Source: Achatina immaculata (taxonomy: Eukaryota > Mollusca > Gastropoda > Stylommatophora > Achatinidae). From it: a DNA stretch of 64,000 nucleotides. Below, in pieces: positions 21,367 through 34,090 of this stretch. Positions within the stretch are counted from its first letter, which is position 1. Every line of letters starts with the position of its first letter. The position numbers were made by a program, and so were the translations under genes. The notes beneath the pieces were generated by a model. It did no database searches and was not told where the DNA came from. It saw only the letters and a list, made by a program, of their open reading frames with translations. The stretch spans positions 23,042,084 through 23,106,083 of the forward strand of contig CM019719.1 in assembly GCA_009760885.1 (NCBI GenBank). The letters run 5' to 3'.

Positions 21367-22951
21367 CTCTGTGGTCTTTCACCCCCCCCCCCCCTCCCCA
21401 AATGTCGATGAAGTCTACGCAGAAGAAATACAACAGTTCAAGCTTTTTCCAACATTACTCCAGGTCTGTGAGCTAAGCTGCCATGACACACATCCCATGC
21501 GACGTGATGTTTTTGCTTCAAAATCTTCACCGCATGTTCTCCAAAGAACGTCCTGCTTCAGTTCCAAGGAAATAAAACAAAGGGTTTTTTTCCCTTACCT
21601 TTGCTTATGTCCCTTCATTTATAGTCTGGCCCTTATTGTCACCTTCTTTGAAGCAATGCCCCAGAGTAGATCGCTCTTTTGTCAGGTGTTCTCAAGCTGT
21701 GACTAACAGAAACTTTCCGTTGTACAAAAATTGATGTCTTTTTTCTGCATTTACTGGTTTTAACAGTGAAGTACTTTTCAAGATTATATATTTTTTAAAA
21801 ATGTCCCATGGCCTGTATGTGTGTTAAGAATATGAAAATAGCGCCTGCATATTTCTAAGGCATAGCACTATGAGTCAGGGAAGGTAGTGCTGGCACTCAT
21901 TGTCTTTGCAATCCTTCCCCAGTAATATTAATTACTTGAATTCTGGACAAGTGATAGACACATGTAAAGCTGTGAATATTCAGGTGTCCACTTACAATCA
22001 CGCAGGGCCTCGTGGATAAATTTTGTAAGGTGGTACAAAAATATCCTTTCTCCCCCCCCCCCTCTCCTCCACCAACAAATGATTAAAGCCTTTATCGTGT
22101 TGATTACTCATTTTAAAAAAAAAGAAATAGCTGGGCCTCCTTAAGACAAATACTTTCAGAAAATGGCTGGGGTTTCTCAAAACGAAGAAAGCCAATCGGA
22201 CCCCAAAAGCTTTGCACCGGCTGGACCCCCTCCCTTCTTACTGGGCCTAGCCGTGGCAGATAGCCTTGGTAACTTTCAGAAATGTTCAAAACGCATACAT
22301 TTTGCTTACGTTATATGCTCTCTTTCTGCGGAGGGAAATTCCACTCGTGAATAGCGACGTCATGTGATCATACATCATTTACCTGAACTGGCGAGGTTTA
22401 TAATGTCTGGAAGAGAGATGTGCGTGCTTTAATCATTTGTCAAAACTCAGCCAGGCATAGGAGAGTTGTGTGTGTGTGTTTGTTTTTTTTATTTACTTAC
22501 GCTATCACATCCGAGCTCGCCAGGTACGCTCTAAACCGAGCCTTCTCAAAGTCATCTTTTCAAGAGTGAGCGTCGAATTCGTGAAAGAAGACAGAGAGAA
22601 AAGTAAATTACCAAGATCTGCAACAGATTAGAATGATAATGAATGCGGAAAGTGATAGAGGAAATAAAAATAAATAGCTTATGTGCTCGGATGAAATGGA
22701 GTGGATTTTGGTATCTTGTTCAGTTTAAGAAGCAGATTACTAAGATAGAATGCTGAGAGAGGGCCCCGGATGAAAGACAGGAGCAAATGATGTGCGGTTG
22801 CAGAATCTAATAGTTTGTTGTTGTCTTTGTTTTGCTCAGAATGCTTTCGAAAGAGGGCCTCGTTTTCAGGGTTTGTTTGGCTGTGAACAACCTTCGATGT
22901 GTTAAACCTGTTAAATAGGGTTGTTAATTCTTCACGTATAGCACTGTTACG

Positions 22952-22991
<40 letters not shown>

Positions 22992-24836
22992 CTTTCTTTC
23001 CTCCCTCTTCGTTTCCCATGCTAACGTAAGCGAACGTAAGTCAAAAAGTCCACGCAAAGTCTGGGGACCGTGGGCCACAGAAAAACATTAAGCAGGTTTT
23101 ATAAACAGCACACAGTGGCATCTGATGGCACATATAAAGAGGACGACTGGTAGCAGGCGACAATTATGGCACTGGCAACATTCGCTCTTCACAAACTCCC
23201 TCATGAGGGCATTATTATGTCTGGGCGCGCGTGTAGTGAAAGAAAGGGGAGTGGACTGGAACAGAGTGAAGGTAAAAAGAAAAGAAAGTGAATCTTTGAA
23301 ATGTGGGAAATGAAAGTAGAGTTTCTTTGTTTTTGTTTCTGTTTTAGATTCCGTTTTTTTTTCTTCCAAGAAGCTGCGATATTCATGTCTACGTATTATT
23401 TTCAATGTAAAAACAAAATCCAAACAAGAGCTGATGTTTTTCATGAAAGCTCAGATTTCAATGCTTTGCAGCAGATACCATGGTGAAAGTTTTGAAACAC
23501 TGACAGAGTCGGATGAGGAGTGGGTCACGTCGGTTTTATTTACTTCCCGAAGCAGACTTCAGATGCTGGGTTCTTGACCAGGGATGCCTCAGTTCTGACA
23601 TGGTCACGCTGAAGTGACACGACAGCCTGATGTAGGGCCCACTAAAGGGAAGCATGATAACATCTTGCTCAGTTATCCTTCTCCGGTTTATCAGACCTCG
23701 CTGTTCTTCTGTCAGCCATGTTTTTTTCTTTCCCCTCTACGCAGTTTAATGTTAGCGGAGAAAGGAAGAAAAATCGAAGTGGAAGAACAATCATGGACAG
23801 AGGAGGTCTTTCTGCTCCAAATGTTGCCCTTTTCTAAGCCCTATAATGTAATTTAAGACCCTTTTAAGCTTGCTTTTTTAACTGACACTGCTTTATCTCG
23901 TCTCGAAGCACGGCCATGAAAACGCCAGCATTTCGCTCGCATGCATCTTTCGCCCCCTGGTACCCCGTATCTTTAGCAATTAAAAACACAAGAAACGCGC
24001 ATGCGTGTACTACGGTATGTGTTCAATTACGCACGTGCAAACCATGACGTGGCAAGCTCACAGCTGACGCCACTAGCGTGAAGACAAAACCTTCCAGCAA
24101 TCCATGCTCGTTCTCACCTCCCACGTTATACCGGGTCTTTCTGGTCTAAAACTGGGAGAATGAGTACCCAAACAGCGGGGGCACGATTCGGCACGTGCGT
24201 TTTACGTCTGCATCGATTTACATTGCGCACGACTGAACAAAGGAGGTCTACGTTAGAAAAGGAGAGATACTCGCCATGGAAATACGACGTCTCTTGGCGC
24301 TTTTTTATTGGGGGCTCTTTTGTACAGGGGAAGACGTACATTTAAGGGTAATATTGTAAGCACACGTTGGAGCAATTTCCCCTAGTACCAGTCTTCCGGT
24401 GGCGCCTGTGATGGCCCCGGTTCGAATGATGCGCCAAATTGGCGGCGTGCGGCACGCGCGCTTTGTGTGTTTATGATGTTGTTGTATGTTTGATGTTGTA
24501 GCGCCGGCGTAAAGCTCCACATGGTCTGTGAAAAGCCATTTAGGGACTCATAAAATGGCGGACAAAGGTGAAGCAACAACAAAAAAAAAATGGCGGAGTT
24601 TTGTTGATAAAGATCCCGACTAAATAAAATGTAGATTTTGGGAACATGTTCACTGAAATGAGAAGGTAGCCATAATATGCGACTACAGCGGTGATATCAC
24701 TCAATATTGATTGCTAATTAAATAATAATAACAATAATAATAATAAATTCCTGTATGAAACTGTAGTAAATTATTATTGTTAATTGTGTTCACTTCAGCT
24801 GTTAGGCAATAATTGTCGACTCTTAACATAGCCGTC

Positions 24837-24870
<34 letters not shown>

Positions 24871-25960
24871 CCTTGCCGACAGGCACTGGACATCATGTCC
24901 TTCCATAATCCTCGATACCTTGTGCATCTCAGCATGCTTGCCACTGAGCATTTCCCGTGCCGGGATATGTCAAACCATCAAACATCTTTTCTCTCTGTCT
25001 ACCTCTGTCTCTTCTACCTTCGATCTTCCCTGTTGCCTTTAAATGCTCTAGCCCGCCTCTTCTTGTATGTTTCACAGATTTTTTTTCCTGCGTTCGTTCT
25101 TTCTTCTATCTATTTCATTTTCCCTCCGTGTTCGGTGTTTCTATCTGGGATTATTTACTGCACGTGTAGTATTGTCTTAGCAGTGTATTGCAAGAGAATA
25201 CCTTGTTTAATGAAATACAACCATAGAAGGTGTTGCTAATTTGGGGAAAACATCTTGACTTTTAAGGTATAAAAATGGCGTACCTCATAAACAGCAAGAA
25301 AATTATTTCAAACCATTCAATAACTACCAACTGAAAATATCAAATTTTCACTGTCTGCAAATTATACTTGATTATCTGATAAACATATTTACAACAACAA
25401 ATCAGTGAAGGAAATAGCACCTTCTAAGCAACAACCAAAGTGGCACTTTCGTTTTGTACGGGAGAAGGGAACAAAGAAAACAGATGCTGTCTTTGAAAAG
25501 CTCGGCAATAAGATAAAACAATCACATCACCAGAAATAGAAACTGTAACACTTATTGCTCATACTTGTTACGGTTCTCAACCCTCGTTCAATTCTCCACC
25601 CCATACCCAACACAAGACTAACAACTTGAGCCTCAAAATTTGGCCTCTCAAAGGTCAGTAACACGTTCCTCTGAGATCTGCGCCCTGCTTGGTTGCCTAC
25701 TTGGTATAATTATAATCCCGACCCTGTTTATGATTTTAAAAAAAAGAATTGAATGGAAGGAAAACAAACTGGAGTATAAAAAGTAGTTCTATAACTGTGT
25801 TACCGACATTTCATTGTATAATGTCTAGTTTGTCTATAACATACTTGTTGACATGTGAAAATCGCATATTTTTTACAGCATCATTATTGTTATATAACAA
25901 ACTCACAATTCACTTCAAGTCTGAAAAGAAGCGCATAGTGGGTATAATGTTCTATAATTT
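21367..25960. other. Long interval without recognised genes or transposons
   Basis: Contains C-runs near 21380-21395 and 22053-22065, a GACA tetranucleotide run at 22951-22991, AAT repeats near 24718-24745, and a CT run at 24841-24866. Open frames of 60-118 codons exist on both strands but show no recognisable domain and overlap one another. A CpG-rich patch near 24.0-24.6 kb is listed separately. This is the interval most likely to hold unrecognised host sequence such as a small exon. Confidence 0.4.
23990..24610 (+). promoter_or_regulatory. CpG-rich candidate promoter with NRF1- and YY1-like motifs
   Basis: CpG dinucleotides are frequent, densest at about 24395-24510, unlike the surrounding AT-rich DNA. 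It contains GCGCATGCG (23997-24005), the core of the NRF1 consensus, and two AAAATGGCGGA strings (ATG at 24555 and 24590) like the YY1 initiator motif. The first gives a short frame, MADKGEATTKKKWRSF, of 22 codons; AAAG/GTGAAG just inside could serve as a splice donor. Motif combinations like this mark housekeeping promoters in animals. No downstream exon was recognised, so the call is tentative. Confidence 0.35.
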
Positions 25961-25964
25961 TCTT

Positions 25965-26890
25965 CTTGTTGAATGTTCTATAAAGCTTTACTTCTTGTTG
26001 AATCTTCTATAAAGCTTTACTTCTTGTTGAATGTTCTATAAAGCTTTTCTTCTTGTTGAATCTTCTATAAAGCTTTACTTCTTGTTGAATCTTCTATAAA
26101 GCTTTATTTCTTGCTGAATCTTCTATAAAGCTTTATTTCTTGTTGAATCTTCTATAAAGCTTTATTTCTTGTTGAATCTTCTATAAAGCTTTACTTCTAG
26201 CTGAATCTTCTACAAAGCTTTACTTCTTGTTGAATTTTGTATAAAGCTTTACTTCTTGTTGAATTTTCTATAAAGCTTTACTTCTTGTTGAATTTTCTAT
26301 AAAGCTTTACTTCTTGAGATTCTTCTATAAAGCTTTACTTCTTGAGATTCTTCTATAAAGCTTTACTTCTTGAGATTCTTCTATAAAGCTTTACTTCTTG
26401 TTGAATTTTGTATAAAGCTTTACTTCTTGAGATTCTTCTATAAAGCTTTACTTCTTGAGATTCTTCTATAAAGCTTTACTTCTTGTTGAATTTTCTATAA
26501 AGCTTTACTTCTTGTTGAATCTTCTATAATGTTTACTTCTTGAGATTCTTCTATAAAGCTTTACTTCTTGTTTAATTTTGTATAAAGCTTTACTTCTTGA
26601 GATTCTTCTATAAAGCTTTACTTCTTGAGATTCTTCTATAAAGCTTTACTTCTTGAGATTCTTCTATAAAGCTTTACTTCTTGTTGAATCTTCTATAAAG
26701 CTTTACTTCTTGAGATTCTTCTATAAAGCTTTACTTCTTGTTGAATCTTCTATAAAGCTTTACTTCTTGAAATTCTTCTATAAAGCTTTACTTCTTGCTG
26801 AATCTTCTATAAAGCTTTACTTCTTGAGATTCTTCTATAAAGCTTGACTTCTTGCTGAATCTTCTATAAAGTTTTACTTCTCGTTGGGTT
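25965..26890. repeat. 28/29-bp minisatellite
   Basis: The unit ttctataaagctttacttct is followed by tgttgaatc (29 bp) or tgagattc (28 bp), about 32 copies. The two types are interspersed in runs. Most copies contain the palindrome aaagcttt (HindIII site), so digestion would give a ladder. The array is only about 45 bp from the next one. Confidence 0.96.
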
Positions 26891-26937
26891 GTGTTTTCAT
26901 CCGTTCTTTAACATCACTTACTTTATTTCTGAAACAT

Positions 26938-28075
26938 TTGCCATTTGTTAAATACTTGAATACCTTCACTTTTGTTAGATACTTGAATACTTTCACTTTT
27001 GTTAGATACTTGAATACTTTCATTTGTTAGATACTTGAATACTTTCACTTTTGTTAGATACTTGAATACTTTCACTTTTGTTAGATACTTGAATACTTTC
27101 ACTTTTGTTAGATACTTGAATACTTTCACTTTTGTTAGATACTTGAATACCTTCACTTTTGTTAGATACTTGAATACTTTCACTTTTGTTAGATACTTGA
27201 ATACTTTCACTTTTGTTAGATACTTGAATACTTTCACTTTTGTTAGATACTTGAATACTTTCACTTTTGTTAGATACTTGAATACTTTCACTTTTGTTAG
27301 ATACTTGAATACCTTCACTTTTGTTAGATACTTGAATACTTTCACTTTTGTTAGATACTTGATTACTTTCACTTTTGTTAGATACTTGAATACTTTCACT
27401 TTTGTTAGATACTTGAATACTTTCACTTTTGTTAGATACTTGAATACTTTCACTTTTGTTAGATACTTGAATACTTTCACTTTTGTTAGATACTTGAATA
27501 CCTTCACTTTTGTTAGATACTTGAATACTTTCACTTTTGTTAGATACTTGAATACTTTCACTTTTGTTAGATACTTGAATACTTTCACTTTTGTAGATAC
27601 TTGAATACTTTCACTTTTGTTAGATACTTGATTACTTTCACTTTTGTTAGATACTTGAATACTTTCACTTTTGTTAGATACTTGAATACTTTCACTTTTG
27701 TTAGATACTTGAATACTTTCACTTTTGTTAGATACTTGAATACTTTCACTTTTGTTAGATACTTGAATACTTTCACTTTTGTTAGATACTTGAATACTTT
27801 CACTTTTGTTAGATACTTGAATACTTTCACTTTTGTTAGATACTTGAATACTTTCACTTTTGTTAGATACTTGAATACCTTCACTTTTGTTAGATACTTG
27901 AATACTTTCACTTTTGTTAGATACTTGATTACTTTCACTTTTGTTAGATACTTGAATACTTTCACTTTTGTTAGATACTTGAATACCTTCACTTTTGTTA
28001 GATACGTGAATACCTTCACTTTTGTTAGATACTTGAATACTTTCACTTTTGTTAGATACTTGAATGCCTTCACGT
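26938..28075. repeat. 27-bp minisatellite, about 42 copies, open on both strands
   Basis: The unit is ttgttagatacttgaatact plus ttcactt. Copies are very uniform; common variants are tgattac and ataccttc. One copy near 27593 lacks one base and resets the frame. The 27-bp period lets both strands stay open: nine-residue repeats of RYLNTFTFV type on plus and KVFKYLTKV type on minus, each in two blocks of roughly 190-220 codons. High uniformity implies recent expansion. No start context, splice or promoter evidence supports translation. Confidence 0.96.
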
Positions 28076-28309
28076 CTTTGTTCATATATTTTAATATCAC
28101 CTTGACATCACTGTGTGGGAGTATCATGATAATTATGCCATGCAGTAACACGTTATCGGTACATGTTCGGTGAATATTTACGTGGAGAAGAGACACATAT
28201 TCTATTTTTTTTATCTTTATTTACATATTGCCTATTAAAAATCTGAATATGAAAGTGGCACAAGTCAAAATTTCGTTTAATGTTATTTGTAGAATGACTG
28301 CTAGTGGTA

Positions 28310-28565
28310 CTACTACTACTACTACTACTTCTTCTTCTTCTTCTGCTTCTTCTTCTTCTTCTTCTTCTTCTTTCGAGCAGCCACTGAATTCAGCAGCTTT
28401 CCGAGCCATTGAGTCTCACTGCTGCAGACAAGATACGTCTCCAGTCCTCTCTGTTCTTGATCTGTTCTTGCCAAATGTCGATTCCAAAAGCGCGTACATC
28501 TTCTTCTAGATCTAAGTCTACTTCTTGGTCTATTCCCTTTCATTACTTCCGTATAAGCCATATTT
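28310..28565 (-). mobile_element. LINE family E 3' end with (GAA)n tail
   Basis: The minus strand encodes the end of an RT: VMKGNRPR, then in a shifted frame DLEEDVRAFGIDIWQEQ, NREDWRRILSAA and a stop after GSESC. A trinucleotide tail follows (GAA, then AGT on the sense strand). The pattern GRPR...DV...W...NRE.WR is standard for the C-terminus of several LINE clades. Only about 60 codons remain. Its 5' break abuts the next LINE fragment, which points the other way. Confidence 0.75.
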
Positions 28566-28572
28566 GTTTTAT

Positions 28573-28930
28573 CTATCCTAGTTCTTCAAATATCATAGAC
28601 ACAAAAAAGAACAAATATATCCATACTACAAAAACTTAATATTGAAGAAGGCTGGCTAGAAGATTAAATAGAGAAAACTTAAATAATTTGGACACATTAA
28701 ACGTCACGAAAATCTAGAGAAAACTGTCTTGGAAAGGTACATAATGGGAAAAAAAAGAGAGGAGGACCAAGGTGAAGATGGCTGCAAGACATCGTTGATG
28801 ACCTGCAAATGGATGCATCAGCAGCAGGTCATCTTGCTCACAACCGAGAGGCCTACAGGAGTGCTGTTTGGGAGGCAAAGTTCTGCAAGGGACATGCAAA
28901 TGAATGAATGAATGAATGAATGAATGAATC
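28573..28930 (+). mobile_element. RTE (family B) 3' end, plus-strand copy
   Basis: Matches the RTE C-terminus: TQKRTNISILQ, LNIEEGWL, then DIVDDLQMDASAAGHLAHN and REAYRSAVWEAKFCKGHA, followed by a TGAA tetranucleotide tail (about 28898-28930). Several stops and frameshifts occur in the first half. Strongly 5'-truncated. Confidence 0.87.
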
Positions 28931-29046
28931 CTTGTGATGATTTTGGGACATCGTAAACTTGATTAGCTCGTTTAAATACTTATATACACCTCTGTCTCTC
29001 TGCCCTTTCTCTCTCTCTCTCTCTCTCTCTGTCTGTCTTTCTGCTC

Positions 29047-29945
29047 TCATGTGCAAGGTCTAACAAAACTCATCGCACAAAAAGTATACCAGTTAGCCAA
29101 AATTAAGGACTTCATCGATAAAAACACAAGGAAGACATACTACATATCTCACATACAAACACATTTAAACTATTGCTCAACAATCTGGGATGGTGGCTCA
29201 GTGTCAAAAGAGGCTTTGCTCACTCCAAAAGCGAGCAGTAAAGCTTATTAGTGACAAAGATCAAGCACAAACAACTAACCAGCACAAACGTATCAAAATA
29301 CTACCTCTTAGGAACAGGTTCCTCTTCAACAAAGCCAGGTTAGTACATCAAATTCTTTCATGGCATGCCCCGCCTTATCTATGGAACCTGTTTAAATTTA
29401 GCCAAAAATGCAGCCAACGCTTGAACAACATATGTCTTCCAAAACCTAGACTTGATCTTTACAAGAAAAGCTTTAGTTATTCTGCTGCTTATCTTTGAAA
29501 TACTCTCCCATCCTGTATAAAAAATATAAATTATACTCCTTCCTACAACTGCAGACTTTCCCAATATCTATTTGATGTCGACTACATGCCTCCATGAATC
29601 ATGAAACTTAAAAGTTATCTTAAACTGCTCTTACAGACACTGAATGCAGTTAATTGTTTATTCTGAATAGTCCCGAAATTTTTGTTTAGTAGATAATCAT
29701 TTATATGTGTATGTAGTTACTTCTGTACTGAGTGAATGTTTAAGAGTGAAACGTAAATGTTATATTTTATTGTATGTCTCTCAGCTTCAATGTTAGTTAT
29801 GTTTGTTATATGAACAGCATATTTGTAGAATGTCTGGAATAGAGTAAAAGATGTATGATAAAGGGCAGAATGTCAGACAGGCCTGCGTGCCCAATTCTTA
29901 ACCCTTTTGAAATAAAGATCAATCAGTCAGTTAATCAATCAATCT
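29047..29945 (+). mobile_element. LINE family D 3' portion, plus-strand copy
   Basis: Starts within the RT thumb (LTKLIAQKVYQLAKIKDFID, matching LINE-D at 13.3-15.1 kb), continues through HIQTHLNYCSTIWDG, then after a one-base shift QKRAVKLISD and KPRLDLYKKSFSYSAA. A TGA interrupts near 29499 and the coding part ends near DYMPP. The 3' UTR (aagggcagaatgtcagacag, cctttTGAAATAAAG) ends in a CAATCAGT-type tail. A (CT)n run at 29002-29033 precedes the 5' truncation point. Non-functional. Confidence 0.87.
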
Positions 29946-30208
29946 CTATCTCTCTCCTCTCTCTATCTCTCTCTCCTTTCTCTATCTCTCTCTCTATCTA
30001 TCTCTCTCTATCTCTATCTCTCTATCTCTCTCTATATATATATCTCTCTCTATCTCTATCTCTCTATCTCTCTCTCTCTATATATATCTCTCTCTATTTC
30101 TCTATATCTCTTTCTATCTCTGTCTATCTCTCTCTTTATCTCTCTCTATTCTCTCTATCTCTCTCTATCTCTCTCTTTATCTCTCCCTATATCTATCTCT
30201 CTCTATTT

Positions 30209-30243
<35 letters not shown>
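29946..30243. repeat. Pyrimidine-rich TCTC/TATC microsatellite
   Basis: About 300 bp of imperfect CT and CTAT units directly downstream of the LINE-D tail, suggesting the tail seeded the expansion. Serine/leucine/tyrosine-rich open frames across it are artefacts. Confidence 0.95.
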
Positions 30244-30245
30244 AG

Positions 30246-30313
30246 CTATAGCACATCAGGTTTGGGTTGCTGATTGTCTATCGGACAGCACCTTCACTCC
30301 ATCTTCTACTTTG
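30246..30313 (+). repeat. Family X terminal scrap
   Basis: gctgattgtctatcggacagcaccttcactccatcttc resembles the end of family X copies at 9.8 and 17.8 kb (the agacagcrccttcac core is shared). Short and uncertain. The string is quoted in part only: the shared core is about 18 bases. Confidence 0.4.
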
Positions 30314-30500
30314 AATGTAATGGTTTAATCTTACACTCTTTTGATATGTTTCGTTCCTAATGTAATTTGTATACTTGTATTAAATCGAGTGTGTGGGAAG
30401 AATGAAAGATGGAGTGATGAAGGGCAGAATGTAAGACGGGCCTGCGTGCCCAATTCTTTACCCTTTAAAAATAAAGATCATTCATTCATTCATTCTGTGT
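30314..30500 (+). mobile_element. LINE-D 3' UTR fragment
   Basis: Very close to the reverse complement of 13261-13445: acactcttttgatatgt, ttgtatacttgtattaaatc, gggcagaatgtaagacgggc, then cctttaaaaataaagatc and an ATTC tail. Extreme 5' truncation leaves no coding sequence. A GT run follows at 30497-30512. Confidence 0.88.
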
Positions 30501-31197
30501 GTGTGTGTGTGTTTGTGTTTGGTATTGAATAGTTGCACTAGAATGAAATCTGAGATATGAAGGACAAAATATCAGATCGGCCTGTCCGCCGAGATCTTCA
30601 TCCTTTGAAAAACAAAGCTTGATTGTTCTTTCTTTTATCATCTATATGACGGTACACAAAGATGGATGCATATTTTATTTTGTGCCAGTACTATAATGAC
30701 TGAGTGTATCTAATGCTTCTAAGATGGTGGCCATGTTTTCTGTAACATATCACCCGATGAGACTAATTAGTGGAAGAGTAGGCCAGTCTTGTGTCACCGA
30801 ATACAACACAGCGAAAATCTGCATTTTTAAGTAAAAAAAAATTATCATTTGTTGTATATATGTTTGTTTATTATTATTTTGTCCTTAATCACACTCTCTA
30901 TTGTTGTGCTTTTTCGTCTGTGATCCACGAAAGGATTTTTTTTTGGGTGGGGGGGGGTGTTGGTCGATCGACCACTAAACGAATTTGCTCGGAAAAAACC
31001 CCCTGGTATCATGTGAGCTCTATTTATTGCTTTATTTTAACGAGGGGCCACAGGGAAAGGCCCTACATGCCAAAAACGGTCAAGAACCACTGATCTACTA
31101 GAAACCTAGCAACCATTAGCAAAAACTCAAGAGCTTCGCTACCTTGGTTGAGAAATCCTGGTCTAAACTATCTCATCGATATTCCTGCTGTTGAGGC
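30501..31197. other. Unassigned sequence with hAT-like end fragments
   Basis: A possible diverged LINE-D end lies at about 30555-30625 (gaaggacaaaatatcagatc). gtcaagaaccactgat (about 31079-31094) and ggttgagaaatcctggt (about 31146-31162) look like right ends of hAT-type MITEs whose partners I cannot place. A G-run lies near 30948-30957. No coding function is recognised. Confidence 0.4.
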
Positions 31198-31381
31198 CAG
31201 TGGTTCTTAACGTATCCTGGACCTGGACCTCCTTTCCGACTTGAGAAAAGTTGTTGACCTCTAAAAATAAATAATTCTGCTTGCTGGCCCGTGTACCCCC
31301 TCCCTCCCCCACCCCCATTCACCTTCCAAGAACTCTTCCGTGAACCGCCTGGAAGTGTATGGACCCAGGTTAATAATACTT
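31198..31381. mobile_element. hAT-like MITE
   Basis: The left end is cagtggttcttaacgtatcc. The right end, on the opposite strand, is aagtattattaacctgggtc; about nine of twelve core positions agree. It is about 184 bp with no coding capacity. A convincing 8-bp target duplication was not found. Confidence 0.5.
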
Positions 31382-32630
<1,249 letters not shown>

Positions 32631-32909
32631 TGTATATGTCTGTGTGTGCGTGTATGTATGCGTGTATCAATCAATCAATTTCCTTTCTCTCTTCATCCTT
32701 TTTTCGTTCTCTAGCCACTCTCTCCTCTTTATCGCTACCTCTTTCATTCCCTATGTCTCATTTTTTTCTCATTAATTATCCTTTTCCTATTCTCTCATCT
32801 GTCTTAAAGCCATACTAAAGATGCTGAAAAGAAATGCGATTTTGAAATTTCGACAAGTTTGGGGGGGGGGGGGGGAGAGAGGTTACATAGCTTACTTGAG
32901 CCAATTTTC

Positions 32910-33040
32910 AGTTTATAACCTATGTCTGTAATGTTTCAGTCTGTAATGTCTCAGTTCATAATGTATCATTCTATAATGTCTCAGTCTATGATGTCTCAGT
33001 CTATAATGCCTCAGCCTGTAATGTCTCAGTCTATAATGGC
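32910..33040. repeat. 15-bp tandem repeat
   Basis: About eight copies of tctcagtctataatg with substitutions (ctgtaatg, ttcataatg). Confidence 0.85.
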
Positions 33041-33641
33041 CGGTTGTCAGCGTGATGAATGTGGTCAGGAAACAGTGATGGAACTGTAATCATTTTCCCA
33101 ATATGATAAGATCTGCTATTAAAGTAGGAGTTTTGTAACGTCTACAGTGGAGCGAGAGAAAGGACTGGTTACCAGGACTTGAAATGTCAGCGGCTCTTAA
33201 ACCCACCCTAAACCTCAGAAGACGTCTTCTTGAAAACAAAAACTGTGCCCCCCTGAAATAACGGCACAACAGCCTGACAAACGATAGGTCAGATCATGGT
33301 GTAGCAGATCACGGGTACAGGTCGCTGGGAGAACATCGACCAATCGTCTCATGCACGCCAACGGAAGTCGAAATAGTCACGGCAAATTCTTTACCATCAC
33401 CATGTTCACCAAGAATATCTGAACATAAAAGTAATGAGGTCAACTCACGTGAACATTTCAAAGTTGAATTAATACAAAACTGCAACCATGTCAAGTGACT
33501 GGTTCTGGTTAATGTTGTACCGATATAGAGAGGACTCATCGACTAACCGTTGACATCTCCATCGGCCTCTTCAGAAAGCACGGCGCCCATATGGGTTCAC
33601 GGCACGGCCAGAGTTTTCGTGGCCAATCAGATGTTTTGAAG

Positions 33642-33748
33642 CAGTGGTTCTAAACCTGTGGGAAATTCCCTACCCCGGGGGGGGGGGGGAGAGGGGAGAG
33701 TTTTCGGGTTTCAGATGGGAAACTGGGACCACAGTTTGAGAGATTGTT
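33642..33748. mobile_element. hAT-like MITE, short
   Basis: The left end cagtggttctaaacctgtgg and the right end on the opposite strand caatctctcaaactgtgg share the pattern of hAT MITE ends. The element is about 107 bp with a G-run inside. No target duplication is evident. Confidence 0.5.
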
Positions 33749-33939
33749 GGACTATCGATCTTTCTACAATCTACAATTATACGGACGGTCACCTTTGTGG
33801 GGTGGGGGGTGGGGGTTGAAGAACGGATGACATATTGAAAAGTTTGCATGGGGAAAAAAAATGGGAACCTGTATCAAAACATTCGCTTCTGTCGCAGAAC
33901 TCCATGACATTTGTGTAGAGAATTGAAAACGGAAATGTT

Positions 33940-34090
33940 TACAGTATAATATTTCAAACGTATGTCATGTATTTTTTTAACAGTATAATATTTCAAACAT
34001 GTATCATGTATTTTTTTGCAAAGTATAGTATTTCAAACGTATATTATGTATTTTTTCAAAGTATACTATTTCAAACATATGTCACGTACG
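33940..34090. repeat. About 46-bp tandem repeat, 3 copies
   Basis: agtataatatttcaaacgta followed by tgtcatgtattttttt is repeated three to four times with variation (cataatatt, cagtataat). Confidence 0.8.

Noticed and set aside
26923..28196. Repetitive proteins with KVFKYLTKV or NTFTFVRYL units
   Set aside because: Explained by a 27-bp minisatellite open on both strands; no gene signals.
29855..30328. 157-codon serine/leucine/tyrosine-rich frame
   Set aside because: Lies on a CT/TATC microsatellite.
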